NCBI RefSeq assembly: GCF_027922265.1 | Contig: NZ_BSFI01000007.1 | Location: forward strand, 446,979 to 510,978 | Direction of reading: 5' to 3' | Length of the DNA stretch: 64,000 bases | Source: Hansschlegelia plantiphila | Lineage (GTDB): Bacteria > Pseudomonadota > Alphaproteobacteria > Rhizobiales > Methylopilaceae | Shown: in pieces, positions 51,554-60,492 of the stretch | How positions within the stretch are numbered: the stretch's first letter is position 1 | Layout: the number at the start of each line of letters is the position of its first letter | Made by a program: the position numbers and the translations under genes | The notes under the pieces: generated by a model | The model's input: the letters and a program-made list of their open reading frames with translations, nothing else | What the model was told of the DNA's origin: nothing | The model's database searches: none

Positions 51554-51957
51554 GCGCTGTCAGGCGTCGTCGCTCGGAGGTCCCTTCGACGCCTGTTCGC
51601 TCCGTCCCGATCGCGAAGCACCTCGCGACGGGTCTTCTGCCGTTCTTGCCCCCGCCGCCGCGTGATCGCTGGTCCGCCGACGATCGCCGTCCATGAAGAG
51701 CTCACGGCCGCCTAGGGCCGAAGACAACCCAGGACGCTCCGCCGGAACTCACCTCGAGAGAGGGCTCCGACGGCCCCGTAGCGGATGCGCGCGAGGGGAT
51801 AGCCCGCCCAAACGACCCCCTATGCTGGCCGACATGGCTGGGGAGGCGACTGGCCCACGATACGGGCAGGCGGGGTAAACGGAGCTGAGAGCATCCCTCC
51901 CAGGCCGCGACCTACCGAAGGGTAGGGGAGGAAGCGGAGGCGGAGCTATGCCAAAGC
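51554..51957. other. Non-coding phage stretch between hairpin and the inverted beta-flower gene
   Basis: No gene is supported; a 61-codon plus frame at 51693-51878 is Arg/Pro-rich without motifs. At the right end CCTACC-GAAG-GGTAGG (about 51911-51926) makes a small stem that, on the minus strand, follows the beta-flower gene stop and may end its transcript. Confidence 0.4.
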
Positions 51958-52314
51958 TTATGCGAACAAGCTATCGAAGCTCGCGCCGCTCCATGACAGC
52001 TTAGGTACTGCCGGGATTGGAGGCACGCGCGGAACGGCGGGCACTGGTGGAATACGAGGAATGCGCTTAAGCGGCGGGACCTTGGGAACAGGAGGAAGCG
52101 GTCCACCGCTGGTGAGATTACCAGGGCTGTAAAGCACTGCCGCGCCTTTATGATCGCGGATCCATCCGCCACTCACCACAGCTACGTGGATGCCCCGGTT
52201 GGAATATACGTTTTGCCCTCGTACAAAGCCGAGGGGTGTTCCGTCCCACCGATAGAGTGTGCCGTTGTTGTTGATGTAGTGCGAAGCTCTGCCAGAGCGA
52301 TCGTAGAAGTCCAT
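51958..52314 (-). CDS. 4-fold beta flower-like protein, prophage cargo
   Basis: 118 residues. Four short beta repeats (MDFYDRSGRASHYINNNGTL, YRWDGTPLGFVRGQNVYSNR, GIHVAVVSGGWIRDHKGAAV) are followed by a proline-rich collagen-like tail (PPVPKVPPLKRIPRIPPVPA) and the ending LSWSGASFDSLFA. This matches the architecture of the 4-fold beta flower family: a compact tandem-repeat propeller-like domain plus a Lys/Pro repeat tail ending in LSWS. Its biological role is unknown. It is oriented opposite to the phage genes and AT-richer, which is typical of a lysogeny-expressed moron gene. Confidence 0.7.
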   Translation of the reverse strand: MDFYDRSGRASHYINNNGTLYRWDGTPLGFVRGQNVYSNRGIHVAVVSGGWIRDHKGAAVLYSPGNLTSGGPLPPVPKVPPLKRIPRIPPVPAVPRVPPIPAVPKLSWSGASFDSLFA

Positions 52315-52479
52315 GATAGTCCTCGTGAAAAACCAGTAATATAAAGCGGCGCACGGCTAAGCCGCCGTACTCCGATGCTATTTATGGTGTGCGTCTTCAC
52401 GGATTTGAAGCCCTGCGGCGCGCCTATCTGCGCCCATCCATGGCTCGCGTGAAACCCATGAGCGCCGGCATCATGGCGC

Positions 52480-52803
52480 ATGCTTCAGGACACAAGCGAG
52501 CGGATTGAACCGCGGCCCCGGCTCTGCCCGGCAGAGAAGGCGCGCCTCGTCGTCGCCGCGACGGAAGTCGGCCAGCGCATCGGCGCTCAGACGCCTAAGC
52601 TCCGCGAGGATCTGAAGCGAGCGATCGGCCGCGAGCCGACCTTCGCGGACATGATGGGCTTCTGCCTCGTCGTCATGACCGACGCGATGAACACGATCGC
52701 CGCCGGCGTGATCGCGCTAGGCGGGACCGACGAGGATGCGGAGGACGTCTGCCTCGCGGTGCAGGACGGCATCAGCAGCGCTGTTGGGGGCACGCTCCAT
52801 TGA
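52480..52803 (+). CDS. Small phage protein upstream of the HNH/terminase module
   Basis: 107 residues from the ATG at 52480; no strong Shine-Dalgarno is visible. It begins MLQDTSERIEPRPRLCPAEK and is mainly helical (ATEVGQRIGAQTPKLREDLK, FADMMGFCLVVMTDAMNTIA). The stop overlaps the start of the HNH gene as TTGA. The position suggests a packaging-related or regulatory role; a small terminase subunit is conceivable but no HTH or motif supports it. Confidence 0.55.
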   Translation: MLQDTSERIEPRPRLCPAEKARLVVAATEVGQRIGAQTPKLREDLKRAIGREPTFADMMGFCLVVMTDAMNTIAAGVIALGGTDEDAEDVCLAVQDGISSAVGGTLH

Positions 52804-53231
52804 GCCGCCTGACCGCACGCAAGCGAGGTTATGGAGCGAAGTGGGAGAGAGCCCGTCTCGGCTTCCTGCGCGATCACCCATTCTGCGTCGCGTGCGCTTC
52901 CGAGAACCGTCGCCGCCTTGCGACCGTCGTTGACCACAAGCGTCCGCACCGTGGCGACCAGCGCCTGTTCTGGGACCCGACCAACTGGCAGGCCCTCTGC
53001 GCCGAGCATCACGACCGCGACAAGCAACAGGCCGAAACCTGGGGCTACAGCAACCGCGTCGGGCCGGACGGCCTCCCGACGGACCCGCGACATCCGTTCA
53101 ACCGAGGCGAGCCGAACGTCGACGACGTCTTCCCGCCGAAGGGCCGGGGGGTCTCAGAGTCCGGGCCGATGGGGGCCGGACCGGCATGGGCGCTTGCGAC
53201 AGAGTTAGTTTCAGATCGGGGGCGCTGCTGA
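52800..53231 (+). CDS. Phage HNH endonuclease
   Basis: 143 residues from a TTG at 52800 overlapping the previous stop. Zinc-finger cysteine in FCVACASENRRRLATVVDHK, then the HNH core HKRPHRGDQRLFWDPTNWQA LCAEHHDRDKQ (split), with paired Cys/His metal ligands. HNH proteins encoded directly before the large terminase assist cos cleavage during packaging in HK97-like phages. The stop overlaps the terminase ATG by one base (TGATG). Confidence 0.88.
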   Translation: MSRLTARKRGYGAKWERARLGFLRDHPFCVACASENRRRLATVVDHKRPHRGDQRLFWDPTNWQALCAEHHDRDKQQAETWGYSNRVGPDGLPTDPRHPFNRGEPNVDDVFPPKGRGVSESGPMGAGPAWALATELVSDRGRC

Positions 53232-54891
53232 TGGGCGCGCGCGGTCCCGGCGCTCGAGCGCGGCTTGTCGCTGCGGCGCAGCTTCCGAAGCGCCAGCGTG
53301 CGCTGCCGTGGGCGCGGAAGGGCTTATCGCGCGTCGCGCGCGTTATCGCCTTCCTCGAGTTCCTGCCGATCACGAAGGGGTCGCTCGCCGGCCGGCGGAT
53401 GAAGCTGCTCGTTAAGCAGCGGGAGTTCGTCGAGCGGGTTTATGGCGACCTCGACGCCAAGGGACTGCGGCGCCGGCGGATCGGCGTTAAGAGCGAGCCG
53501 AAAGGCAACGGCAAGAGCGGCCTCTGCGCCGGGCTCGCGCTTTGTCACCTGCTTGGCCCTGAGAGCGAGCCGCGCGGCGAGGTCTATTCGGCGGCTGTCG
53601 ACCGCAACCAGGCCGGCCTGATCTTCCGGGAATGCGAGGCGATCATCCTGCAGGTTCCGGAGTTCGCCGCTCGCGTGAACGTCGTGCGCTTCCACAAGCG
53701 AATCGAGGTGCTGGACGGAGACGGCAAGGGCTCGACCTATGAGGCCATGTCGGCGGACGCCCGCTCGGCTCACGGGCTCGCGCCAAGCCTCTTCGTCTAT
53801 GACGAGCTCGCGCAGGCGCCGAACCGCGAGCTGCTCGACGCGCTGATCAACGGCTGGGCAAGCGCAAGGAAGCGCTCGGGCTGATCATCTCGACGCAGGC
53901 GCCGAGCGACGATCATCCGCTCTCCCAGATCATCGACGACGGGCTGACCGGCGCCGATCCCTCGATCTTCGTGCAACTCCTCGCGGCGCCCGCCGACGCC
54001 GACCCGTTCGCCGAGGAGACATGGAAGGACTGCAACCCTGCGCTCGGCAAGTACCTGTCGCTCGCCGAGATGCGGCAGGCGGCCTGGCGCGCGCGGCGCA
54101 TGCCGGCGTTCGAAGCCGGCTTCCGCAACCTGCGCCTCAATCAGCGAGTCGACGCCAACGAGGAGGAACGGGTCGCGACGCTTCCCGTCTGGAAGCGCGG
54201 CGACCATCCCGTCGACCGCGAGCGGCTGAAGGGCCGCCTGTGCTTCGCCGGGCTTGACCTGTCGGGCAAGCACGACCTCACGGCCGCGGTGTTCGTCTTC
54301 CCGAGCGACGACCCGGCGCCGGTCTATGACGTCGTGCCGCTGTTCTGGACGCCCGAAGATCAGCTCGCACAGCGGAAGGCCGCCGAGCAGGAGCGGTTTC
54401 GCCTCTGGATCGACCAGGGGTTCATGATCACCACGCCCGGTCCGACCGTCCGCTATGACTTCGTGGCGGCGCAGCTCGCGGCGTTCGCCGCCGAGCACGA
54501 CCTCCAGGCGATCGCCTATGACCGCTGGCGGATCGAGGATCTGAAGGCCGACCTCGCGAAGATCGACGCGCACTTCCCCGTTCCGCTCGAGGAGTTCGGT
54601 CAGGGCTATCAGAGCATGTCGCCGGCGATCGAGTGGTTCGCCGAGCTCGCGCTGACCGGCCGGCTGCGCCATGGCGGGCATCCCGTGCTGACGGCCGCCG
54701 TGTCGAACGCGATCACGGTCCCGGACCCCGCCGGCAACCTCAAGATCGAGAAAGGCAAGTCGAACCGCCGCGGTCCGGTCCGGATCGACGGCGCGGTGGC
54801 GCTGATCATGGCGCTGTCGATCGCCAAGCGCTTCGAGAGCGAGCCGCGGGGCAACGTCGACGACTTCCTCGCGAACATGGTGTTCGCCTGA
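53231..54891 (+). pseudogene. terL: Phage terminase large subunit, disrupted by a single-base frameshift
   Basis: The ATG at 53231 opens a frame with the ATPase domain: VKSEPKGNGKSGLCAGLALC (Walker A) and SLFVYDELAQAPNRELLDAL (Walker B), ending at a stop at 53882. The second half continues in another frame to 54891: IISTQAPSDDHPLSQIIDDG and the nuclease domain with GRLCFAGLDLSGKHDLTAAV. Adding one G in the GGCTGGGCAAG run near 53856 restores INGWGKRKEALGLIISTQAP, the family consensus. So a one-base deletion (or sequencing error) splits the gene. Intact, the product would be about 553 residues, the packaging motor of an HK97-type phage. Confidence 0.85.
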
Positions 54892-56119
54892 TGGCCGGCG
54901 CGTTCGGGACGTTCCTGCGCAACTTCACCCTTCGCGAGCGGAAGGTGTGGCTGTCGTTCTTCGGCCGGGAAACCTGGGCGGGGAGGGCGGTCACGCCGGC
55001 GACTGCGATGGAGGTGGCGGCGTTCTGGGCCTGCGTCCGGCTGCTCGCGCAGACGATCGCGACGCTGCCGCTGGGCGTCTACCGGCGCCGCCCGGACGGC
55101 GGCCGGATCCTCGCGAGCGACCATGCGCGAACGCCGACCAGACGGCGTGCGAGTTCTGGGAAGGCGTCGTCGCCTGCCTCTGCCTCTGGGGCAACGCCTA
55201 TGTCGAGAAGTCGCTCAGCGGCGGGCGGCTGGTCGCGCTGACGCTGCTCCGGCCGGACCTGATGCAGGTCGACCGCCGCGAGGATGGCTCGCTCCGCTAC
55301 CGCTACAGCGATCCGAGCGGCGCCATCGAATACGACGAAGGCGAGCTGATGCACGTCCGCGGCTTCGGCGTCGGCGGCGACCTCGGCTTGTCGGTCCTCG
55401 CACACGCCCGCCAGACGATCTCCTCGACGATCGCGACCGACGAGGCCGCGGCGCGCACCTTTGCCAACGGCATGCGGCCGGGCGGCTTCTTCACCTACGA
55501 AAAGGGCTCTCTCGCCCCCGAGCAGCGCGAGCAGGCCCGGAAGGCGCTGATCGAGCCGATGCAGGGCGTAGAGAACGCCGGTCGGATCGGCCTCCTCGAG
55601 GCCGGCGGCGGCTTCAAGTGGCAGGAGGTCGTGATACCGCCGGCGGACGCCGAGCTGCTCGCGTCTCGCCGCTGGCACGTCGAGGAGGTCGCGCGCTGGT
55701 TCGGCATTCCGCCGATCCTGATCGGGCACGCCTCCGAAGGCCAGACGATGTGGGGCAGCGGCGTCGAGCAGATCATGCTCGGCTGGCTCACCCTGGGCCT
55801 GCGCCCGTATCTCACGCGGATCGAGCAGGCGGTGAAGCGCTCGCTGATCGCGCCGGCGGAGCGCGCCACGCTCTACGCCGAGTTCGCCGTCGAGGGCCTG
55901 CTCCGCGCCGACAGCGCTGGCCGCGCCGAGTTCGCGTCGAAGATGATCCAGAACGCCGGCATGACGCCGAATGAGTGGCGCGCCAAAGAGAACATGCCGC
56001 CGATCGAGGGCGGCGATCAGCTCTTCATCAACTCGACGCTTGTCCCGCTCGCGATGGCCGGCCAGCGGCCGAGCCGCGTCCAGCCGGCGCCGGGCGAGCC
56101 GATCCCGGAGGATGTGTGA
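54891..56119 (+). pseudogene. Phage portal protein, disrupted by a small out-of-frame deletion
   Basis: The ATG at 54891 (TGATG overlap with terL) reads MAGAFGTFLRNFTLRERKVW, then AFWACVRLLAQTIATLPLGV and GGRILASDHA; the frame is lost near 55124-55131. The rest is open in another frame: ADQTACEFWEGVVACLCLWG NAYVEKSL onward, WFGIPPILIGHASEGQTMWG, QNAGMTPNEWRAKENMPPIE. HK97 portals have about ten more residues between SDHP and the NADQT-like segment, so roughly 30 bases minus a frame remainder are missing. Portal proteins form the head-neck ring. The lesion supports prophage decay. Confidence 0.83.
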
Positions 56120-56811
56120 TGGCGCTGTCGCTCAAGACCCGCGACCTCGGACTTTCCGTGAAGGAGATCCGGCCGAACGGCGTGTTCTCCGGCTACGCCT
56201 CGCTCTGGGGTGCGATCGACACCTATCGCGAGCGCGTCGAGCGCGGAGCGTTCGGCGAGAGCCTGGCCGCAGCGGCGGAGAAGAACCGGGCGCTCCCGAT
56301 CCTCTGGCAGCATCGCACAGCCGAGCCCATCGGCGTCTGGACGAAGCTCGAGGAAGACGAGCGCGGCCTCTACGGCGAGGGTGAGCTCTGGCTCGACGAG
56401 GCGCCCTATGCTCGTGTTGCGCACAAGGGCATGGCGTCGCGCTGCGTCACCGGCCTGTCGATCGGCTACTTCGTCCAGGACGACAGCTTCGACGACAAGG
56501 AGCGGGTCCGCACGCTGAAGAAGCTGGATCTCCGCGAGGTGTCGATCGTGACCGACCCCGCGCTCGAGGAAGCGCGCGTCGACACCATCAAGGCCAAGCT
56601 CGCTGCCGGCGAGCAGATCAGCGAACGAGAATTTGCGCGGGTCCTGCGGGAGCGGGGCTTTTCGCGAACAGCGGCCGACGAGATCGCCGTCGTCGGCTTC
56701 ACGGAATGGTCGCGTCGGGAGACGGGGACCGTGACGGCGAACAGCCCGGCCGGCTGGGGCGACCTTGCGAAGGCGCTCGGCGGCCTCTCCCTCCCGAAAT
56801 TCGGAGACTGA
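56119..56811 (+). CDS. HK97 family prohead protease
   Basis: 230 residues. The start ATG overlaps the portal stop as TGATG. The U35 peptidase core includes VFSGYASLWGAIDTYRERVE RGAF, ALPILWQHRTAEPIGVW (active-site His), and KGMASRCVTGLSIGYFV with the Ser, then KKLDLREVSIVTDPALEEAR. It matures the capsid scaffold. The C-terminal extension (about 160-230) is helical and may carry a scaffold function. It lies 2 bp before the capsid gene. Confidence 0.9.
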   Translation: MALSLKTRDLGLSVKEIRPNGVFSGYASLWGAIDTYRERVERGAFGESLAAAAEKNRALPILWQHRTAEPIGVWTKLEEDERGLYGEGELWLDEAPYARVAHKGMASRCVTGLSIGYFVQDDSFDDKERVRTLKKLDLREVSIVTDPALEEARVDTIKAKLAAGEQISEREFARVLRERGFSRTAADEIAVVGFTEWSRRETGTVTANSPAGWGDLAKALGGLSLPKFGD

Positions 56812-56813
56812 AC

Positions 56814-58103
56814 ATGAACGCGATCATTCACCCCCGCCTCTTCAATGACGGCCCGATTGAGTTCGGCCGCAAGGACGGCGGCCAGCACAGCGCCGGCGGC
56901 GCTGCCGACGACAATCTCGAGCTCAAGAGCGTCATCGAGGCAATCGGCAAGCGCGACCGCGAGATGGTCGACTTCGCCAAGAAGGCCGACGCCGAGATCA
57001 AGGCGACCGGCCAGATGGCGACCGAAACCAAGTCGGCGCTCGAAAAGCTGGCGACCGACGCCTCCGGCCAGCAGGCTCGGCTCATGGAGCTGGAGCAGAA
57101 GCTCGCACGCCGCGGCGGAGCGCAGGGCGCCGAGGCGCTTCCCTCGCTCGGCGAGCAGCTCTCCGGCAGCGACGACTTCAAGGCGCTCCAGCTCCGCGGC
57201 AAGGGGCGCGCCGTCCTCAAGGTGAAGGCGGTGACGTCCGTCACGTCGACGACCGCCGGCACGGGCGGCGTCGGCGCCGCGGTCCAGCGCACGCGCCTGC
57301 CGGGCGTCATCGCGCCCCCGGACCGGCCGATGACGATCCGCGACCTGCTGATGCCCGGCCGGACCGACTCGAACGCGGTCGAGTACGTCCGGGAGACCGG
57401 CTTCCAGAACATGACGGCGCCGGTCGCCGAAGGCGATCTGAAGCCGCAGAGCGATCTCTCTTTCGACCTGCAGACGACGCCGGTTCGCACGCTCGCGCAC
57501 TGGGTGCTCGCGTCCAAGCAGGTGCTCTCAGACATCCCGCAGCTTCAGAGCTACGTCGATCAGCGGCTTCGCTACGGCCTGACCTACGTCGAGGAAATGC
57601 AGCTCCTCGCCGGCAACGGCGCGGGCCAGAACCTCAACGGGCTCATCCCCCAGGCGACCGCCTACGGGTTCGCGGCCTACTCGAAAGCGGCCGACACAAA
57701 GATCGACCGGCTGCGGCGCGCCATGCTGCAGATGCGGATCGCCGAGTATCGGGCGAGCGCGATCGTCATGAACCCCATCGACTGGACCGACATCGTCCTG
57801 ACGAAGGACTCGATCGGCCAGTACGTCTGGTCCGACCCGACGGTGAATAACGGCCAGAACCTCTGGGGCCTGCCGGTGGTCGACACGAACGCCATGGCGA
57901 CGGGCAAGTTCTTGGTCGGCGCCTTCAACATGGCCGCGCAGATCTTCGACCGCGAGGACGCCAGCGTCGAAGTGTCGACGGAGGACAGCGACAACTTCCG
58001 CCGCAACATGGTGACGATCCTCGGCGAGGAGCGTCTCGCCCTCGCGGTCTTCCGGCCGCAGAGCTTCGTCTACGGCAACCTCGTCGACGGTAACGCGAGC
58101 TGA
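56814..58103 (+). CDS. HK97-type phage major capsid protein
   Basis: 429 residues. Residues about 25-110 are a coiled-coil delta/scaffold region (VIEAIGKRDREMVDFAKKAD). The gp5-fold follows: RPMTIRDLLMPGRTDSNAVE, LAHWVLASKQVLSDIPQLQS, VDQRLRYGLTYVEEMQLLAG, NGLIPQATAYG, YRASAIVMNPIDWTDIVLTK and LWGLPVVDTNAMATGKFLVG. It forms the icosahedral shell. The open frame upstream of 56814 overlaps the protease gene and is not used. Confidence 0.93.
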   Translation: MNAIIHPRLFNDGPIEFGRKDGGQHSAGGAADDNLELKSVIEAIGKRDREMVDFAKKADAEIKATGQMATETKSALEKLATDASGQQARLMELEQKLARRGGAQGAEALPSLGEQLSGSDDFKALQLRGKGRAVLKVKAVTSVTSTTAGTGGVGAAVQRTRLPGVIAPPDRPMTIRDLLMPGRTDSNAVEYVRETGFQNMTAPVAEGDLKPQSDLSFDLQTTPVRTLAHWVLASKQVLSDIPQLQSYVDQRLRYGLTYVEEMQLLAGNGAGQNLNGLIPQATAYGFAAYSKAADTKIDRLRRAMLQMRIAEYRASAIVMNPIDWTDIVLTKDSIGQYVWSDPTVNNGQNLWGLPVVDTNAMATGKFLVGAFNMAAQIFDREDASVEVSTEDSDNFRRNMVTILGEERLALAVFRPQSFVYGNLVDGNAS

Positions 58104-58165
58104 GGGACGTCGGACCTTCGGGGGTCCGGCTCCGGCCGGGCCTCCTCAACCCTGAGGAGACCGCA

Positions 58166-58375
58166 ATGTCGAAAGCGAAGATCCTGAAGCCGTTCAACCA
58201 GCACGCCGCCGGCGGGATGGTGCATCCCGGCGATCCGGACATCGAAGTCAGCGACGCCGAGCACGACGAGCTCGCGGTGCTGGGGCATGTCGAGCCGCGG
58301 AAGCGAGACGCCAAGGTCGCGCCGGCCGCGGACAACAAGATGAAGCCGGCGCCGGCGAGCAAGGCGGGGGCCTGA
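58166..58375 (+). CDS. Small phage protein between capsid and connector genes
   Basis: 69 residues, starting MSKAKILKPFNQHAAGGMVH. An acidic middle (DPDIEVSDAEHDELAVLG) precedes a Lys/Ala/Pro-rich tail. Small proteins at this position are common in HK97-like genomes and may be head decoration or Rho-N-like proteins; no domain is certain. GAGGAGACC lies just upstream of the ATG. Confidence 0.6.
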   Translation: MSKAKILKPFNQHAAGGMVHPGDPDIEVSDAEHDELAVLGHVEPRKRDAKVAPAADNKMKPAPASKAGA

Positions 58376-58379
58376 CGCG

Positions 58380-58994
58380 ATGCTGACCGTCGTCACCCCC
58401 GCGACCTCAAGCCTGCTGACGACGGTCGAGCGGGCGCGCTCGCTGCTTGGCCTGGACGCCGGCGTCGACACGGCCGCCGCGCTCCAGCGACACATCGCGA
58501 CAGCGTCGCGCGTGATCGCCGACTACTGCCGTCGGCCGTTCGGCGTCGAGACGCTGAAGCAATGGGGAGAGGGCGACGTCCTCAACGGGATCGCCTTCGC
58601 CCGCACGCCGGTCCGCTCGATCGCCAGCGTCTCGATCGGGAACGCCGACCTCGCGCCGGACGAATACGCGATCGACGCAGGCTCGGGCTCGCTGCTGCGA
58701 ATGGGCGAGTGCGACGTCGTGCTCTGCTGGTGGACGGCGCCGACGATCGTCTACGAGGCGGGCTATCAGCTCCCGACCGACAACAACGCCGGCGATCTGC
58801 CCGAGTCGGTTGAGCGCGCCGCGATCATCCTCGCAGGCAGCTACTTCGCCGGTGCCGGCCGCGACCCGCTGCTGAAGAGCGAGGACATCGACGGTTTGGC
58901 GTCGGCGTCCTGGTACGTGCCCGGCGCGGCCGACCAGGTGCTCGTCCCTGAGGTCGCGCAGATCCTCGCGCCTTATCGGAGGTTCTGGCCATGA
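58380..58994 (+). CDS. Phage head-tail connector protein (gp6-like)
   Basis: 204 residues. The pattern SSLLTTVERARSLLGLDAGV, ASRVIADYCRRPFGVETLKQ W, RTPVRSIASVSIGNADLAPD EYAIDAGSGSLLRM and VVLCWWTAPTIVYEAGYQLP matches the phiE125 gp8/HK97 gp6-like connectors that sit under the portal. The start is 4 bp after the previous stop. Its stop overlaps the next start as ATGA, which is where the module breaks off. Confidence 0.85.
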   Translation: MLTVVTPATSSLLTTVERARSLLGLDAGVDTAAALQRHIATASRVIADYCRRPFGVETLKQWGEGDVLNGIAFARTPVRSIASVSIGNADLAPDEYAIDAGSGSLLRMGECDVVLCWWTAPTIVYEAGYQLPTDNNAGDLPESVERAAIILAGSYFAGAGRDPLLKSEDIDGLASASWYVPGAADQVLVPEVAQILAPYRRFWP

Positions 58995-59113
58995 AGCGCG
59001 GTTCGCTCAGGCCGGACGGACCAGTCGGCCAGTGCCCGAAACAACCCCGACAGCCTGCGGCGACTAGTTCCGGGGGCGTGGTCCGCGACCATTTCACTCT
59101 GGATGCGGCTTGA
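58991..59113 (+). pseudogene. Truncated phage head-closure gene remnant
   Basis: An ATG overlapping the connector stop (ATGA) opens only 40 codons. The first residues, MKRGSLR, are the usual start of head-closure (gp7/gp16-like) proteins, but the sequence then diverges into PDGPVGQCPKQPRQPAATSS without family features. This marks the point where the rest of the neck and all tail genes have been deleted. Confidence 0.6.
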
Positions 59114-59115
59114 GC

Positions 59116-59565
59116 ATGAGCAAGATTGACGATCTCTGCGCCCGCGCTGGCGTTCGCATCGTGCCGAGGAGGAAGCGGCGCCACGGACGCGAGACGCATG
59201 CTCGTCAGACGCTGACGAAGCTCGCGAGTGAGTGCGGACCCGGCCACGTGCTCTTCGTGCTAAGGGCGATCGCTGAGAACGATAGGAACAAGGCCGCGCT
59301 CTGGAGCGAGATCATCTGGGCAGTGTCCGACATCGTCATTATGCGGCCGGACCTCGCGGACCGCGGCCTCGCGTTCATGGAGGCGCTCGACGGGATCGAC
59401 CTGAACGAGCTCCGGCTGGCGGCAAAGGCGATGCGCATCGGCGCGGCGCGGGACGTGCTTCGAGTGATGCTCGCTGAGCGGCTCGCAAAAGCGCTACTCT
59501 TGCGCGAGACTGCGACGCGCCTGCGGGCCTCCTTAAGAGCCGCGGAACTTCCGATGGCTGCTTGA
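59116..59565 (+). CDS. Prophage-associated protein of unknown function
   Basis: 149 residues from the ATG at 59116, 2 bp after the remnant above. Basic N-terminus (RIVPRRKRRHGRETHARQTL) then a helical region (LFVLRAIAENDRNKAALWSE, IIWAVSDIVIMRPDLADRGL, LAERLAKALLLRETATRLRA). Proteins with this RHGRxTHARQTL motif recur in prophages of Rhizobiales next to early or regulatory genes; function is not known. In an intact phage it would not be expected right after the connector, supporting a deletion junction. Confidence 0.6.
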   Translation: MSKIDDLCARAGVRIVPRRKRRHGRETHARQTLTKLASECGPGHVLFVLRAIAENDRNKAALWSEIIWAVSDIVIMRPDLADRGLAFMEALDGIDLNELRLAAKAMRIGAARDVLRVMLAERLAKALLLRETATRLRASLRAAELPMAA

Positions 59566-59576
59566 GCTGCGCGAGG

Positions 59577-60299
59577 TCACCGAGTCGGGCCTCCACTTCT
59601 CCTTGGCATTTCGTGAGGATCGTACGCGGCGGCAGCGGTCAAGGCTGGCGTCCAGAAGTCACGGGATAAGCGGGTAAAAAATTCGTCGTGCTCATCGAAC
59701 GACCCGTTCGCCCCTCGGATAGCCAAGTCCGCGTGCTCCAAGAAGGCCTGCGCGATGTCGACCAGGGCGAACAGATCGTTGTAGCGAGGGCGCGGGACCA
59801 AAGCCTCTGTCCACAGCGAATGCGCAAGCTCCTTGTTCCGGAGCATCTGGAGGGCGTTCCTGGCCTCGCCGAGCTCACTTCCCGACTGGAGCTGTTGGTA
59901 GACCCCTAGAGCGCGGCGGATTGCGCGCCCGCAAGAACGGGCTTGTGAGCGACCCGACCACGTCTTCAGAGCAGTCCAAATCAGGAGGCGCCTGACGTCT
60001 CGCATCTCCAAGAGCCGGGCAAGTTCCGGAATAGAGGCGACGTCGGTGTCCTCGCGCCACGGTCGCTCCATGATCTTTGCGACGGCGACCGCTAGCGTGA
60101 ACTGTTGTGCGTGTTGAACCAGATCGAGAACGGTAGCGGTTTCCGCATGGAAGCCCTTCTCCCGCACCAGCCTGTTCGCTTCTTCCAGCGAAGCCTCTAG
60201 CCGGATCGCATGAATGGTTTGAGGCCTCAGCAGCCAGACCATTCGCTCGAGCCGTTTCGGGCTGACGGGGCAGTAGGCAGGTCGCGGCTTAGACTTCAT
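59577..60299 (-). CDS. HEPN/AbiU2-like domain protein, possible abortive-infection RNase
   Basis: 240 residues, entirely helical by appearance. The key site is MLRNKELAHSLW, with Arg154-Asn155 and His160 fitting the Rx4-6H motif of HEPN RNases; the LRNKxxAH form is typical of AbiU2-type HEPN proteins. The rest includes QFTLAVAVAKIMERPWREDT and DIAQAFLEHADLAIRGANGS. A 66-codon frame upstream (60296-60496) overlaps its ATG as ATGA and might be a small partner, but has no recognisable domain. It is opposite to the phage genes, as moron genes often are. Confidence 0.6.
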   Translation of the reverse strand: MKSKPRPAYCPVSPKRLERMVWLLRPQTIHAIRLEASLEEANRLVREKGFHAETATVLDLVQHAQQFTLAVAVAKIMERPWREDTDVASIPELARLLEMRDVRRLLIWTALKTWSGRSQARSCGRAIRRALGVYQQLQSGSELGEARNALQMLRNKELAHSLWTEALVPRPRYNDLFALVDIAQAFLEHADLAIRGANGSFDEHDEFFTRLSRDFWTPALTAAAAYDPHEMPRRSGGPTR

Positions 60300-60492
60300 C
60301 GATCAATACCACGTTGAGAAGCGCGGCCACCCAATATCGCTGCCGCGAGCGGAAGTGGAAGGCCTTCCTTGGCTCCTATCGCCGTTCGACGATGTCGGGG
60401 CGTGCGCCGACTGACGATCCGGGGTTGGGTCGCCTCGGCGTCAACCTCGTACGCTTGGGCGATGAATGACACAGTGCGATGCGGCTTCGTTG

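Noticed and set aside
51693-51878. 61-codon plus-strand frame in the phage non-coding stretch
   Set aside because: Composition is Arg/Pro/Gly noise and there is no Shine-Dalgarno.
52480-52803. Small terminase subunit
   Set aside because: Position before HNH/terL fits, but no HTH or TerS motif could be seen, so only a hypothetical phage protein is reported.
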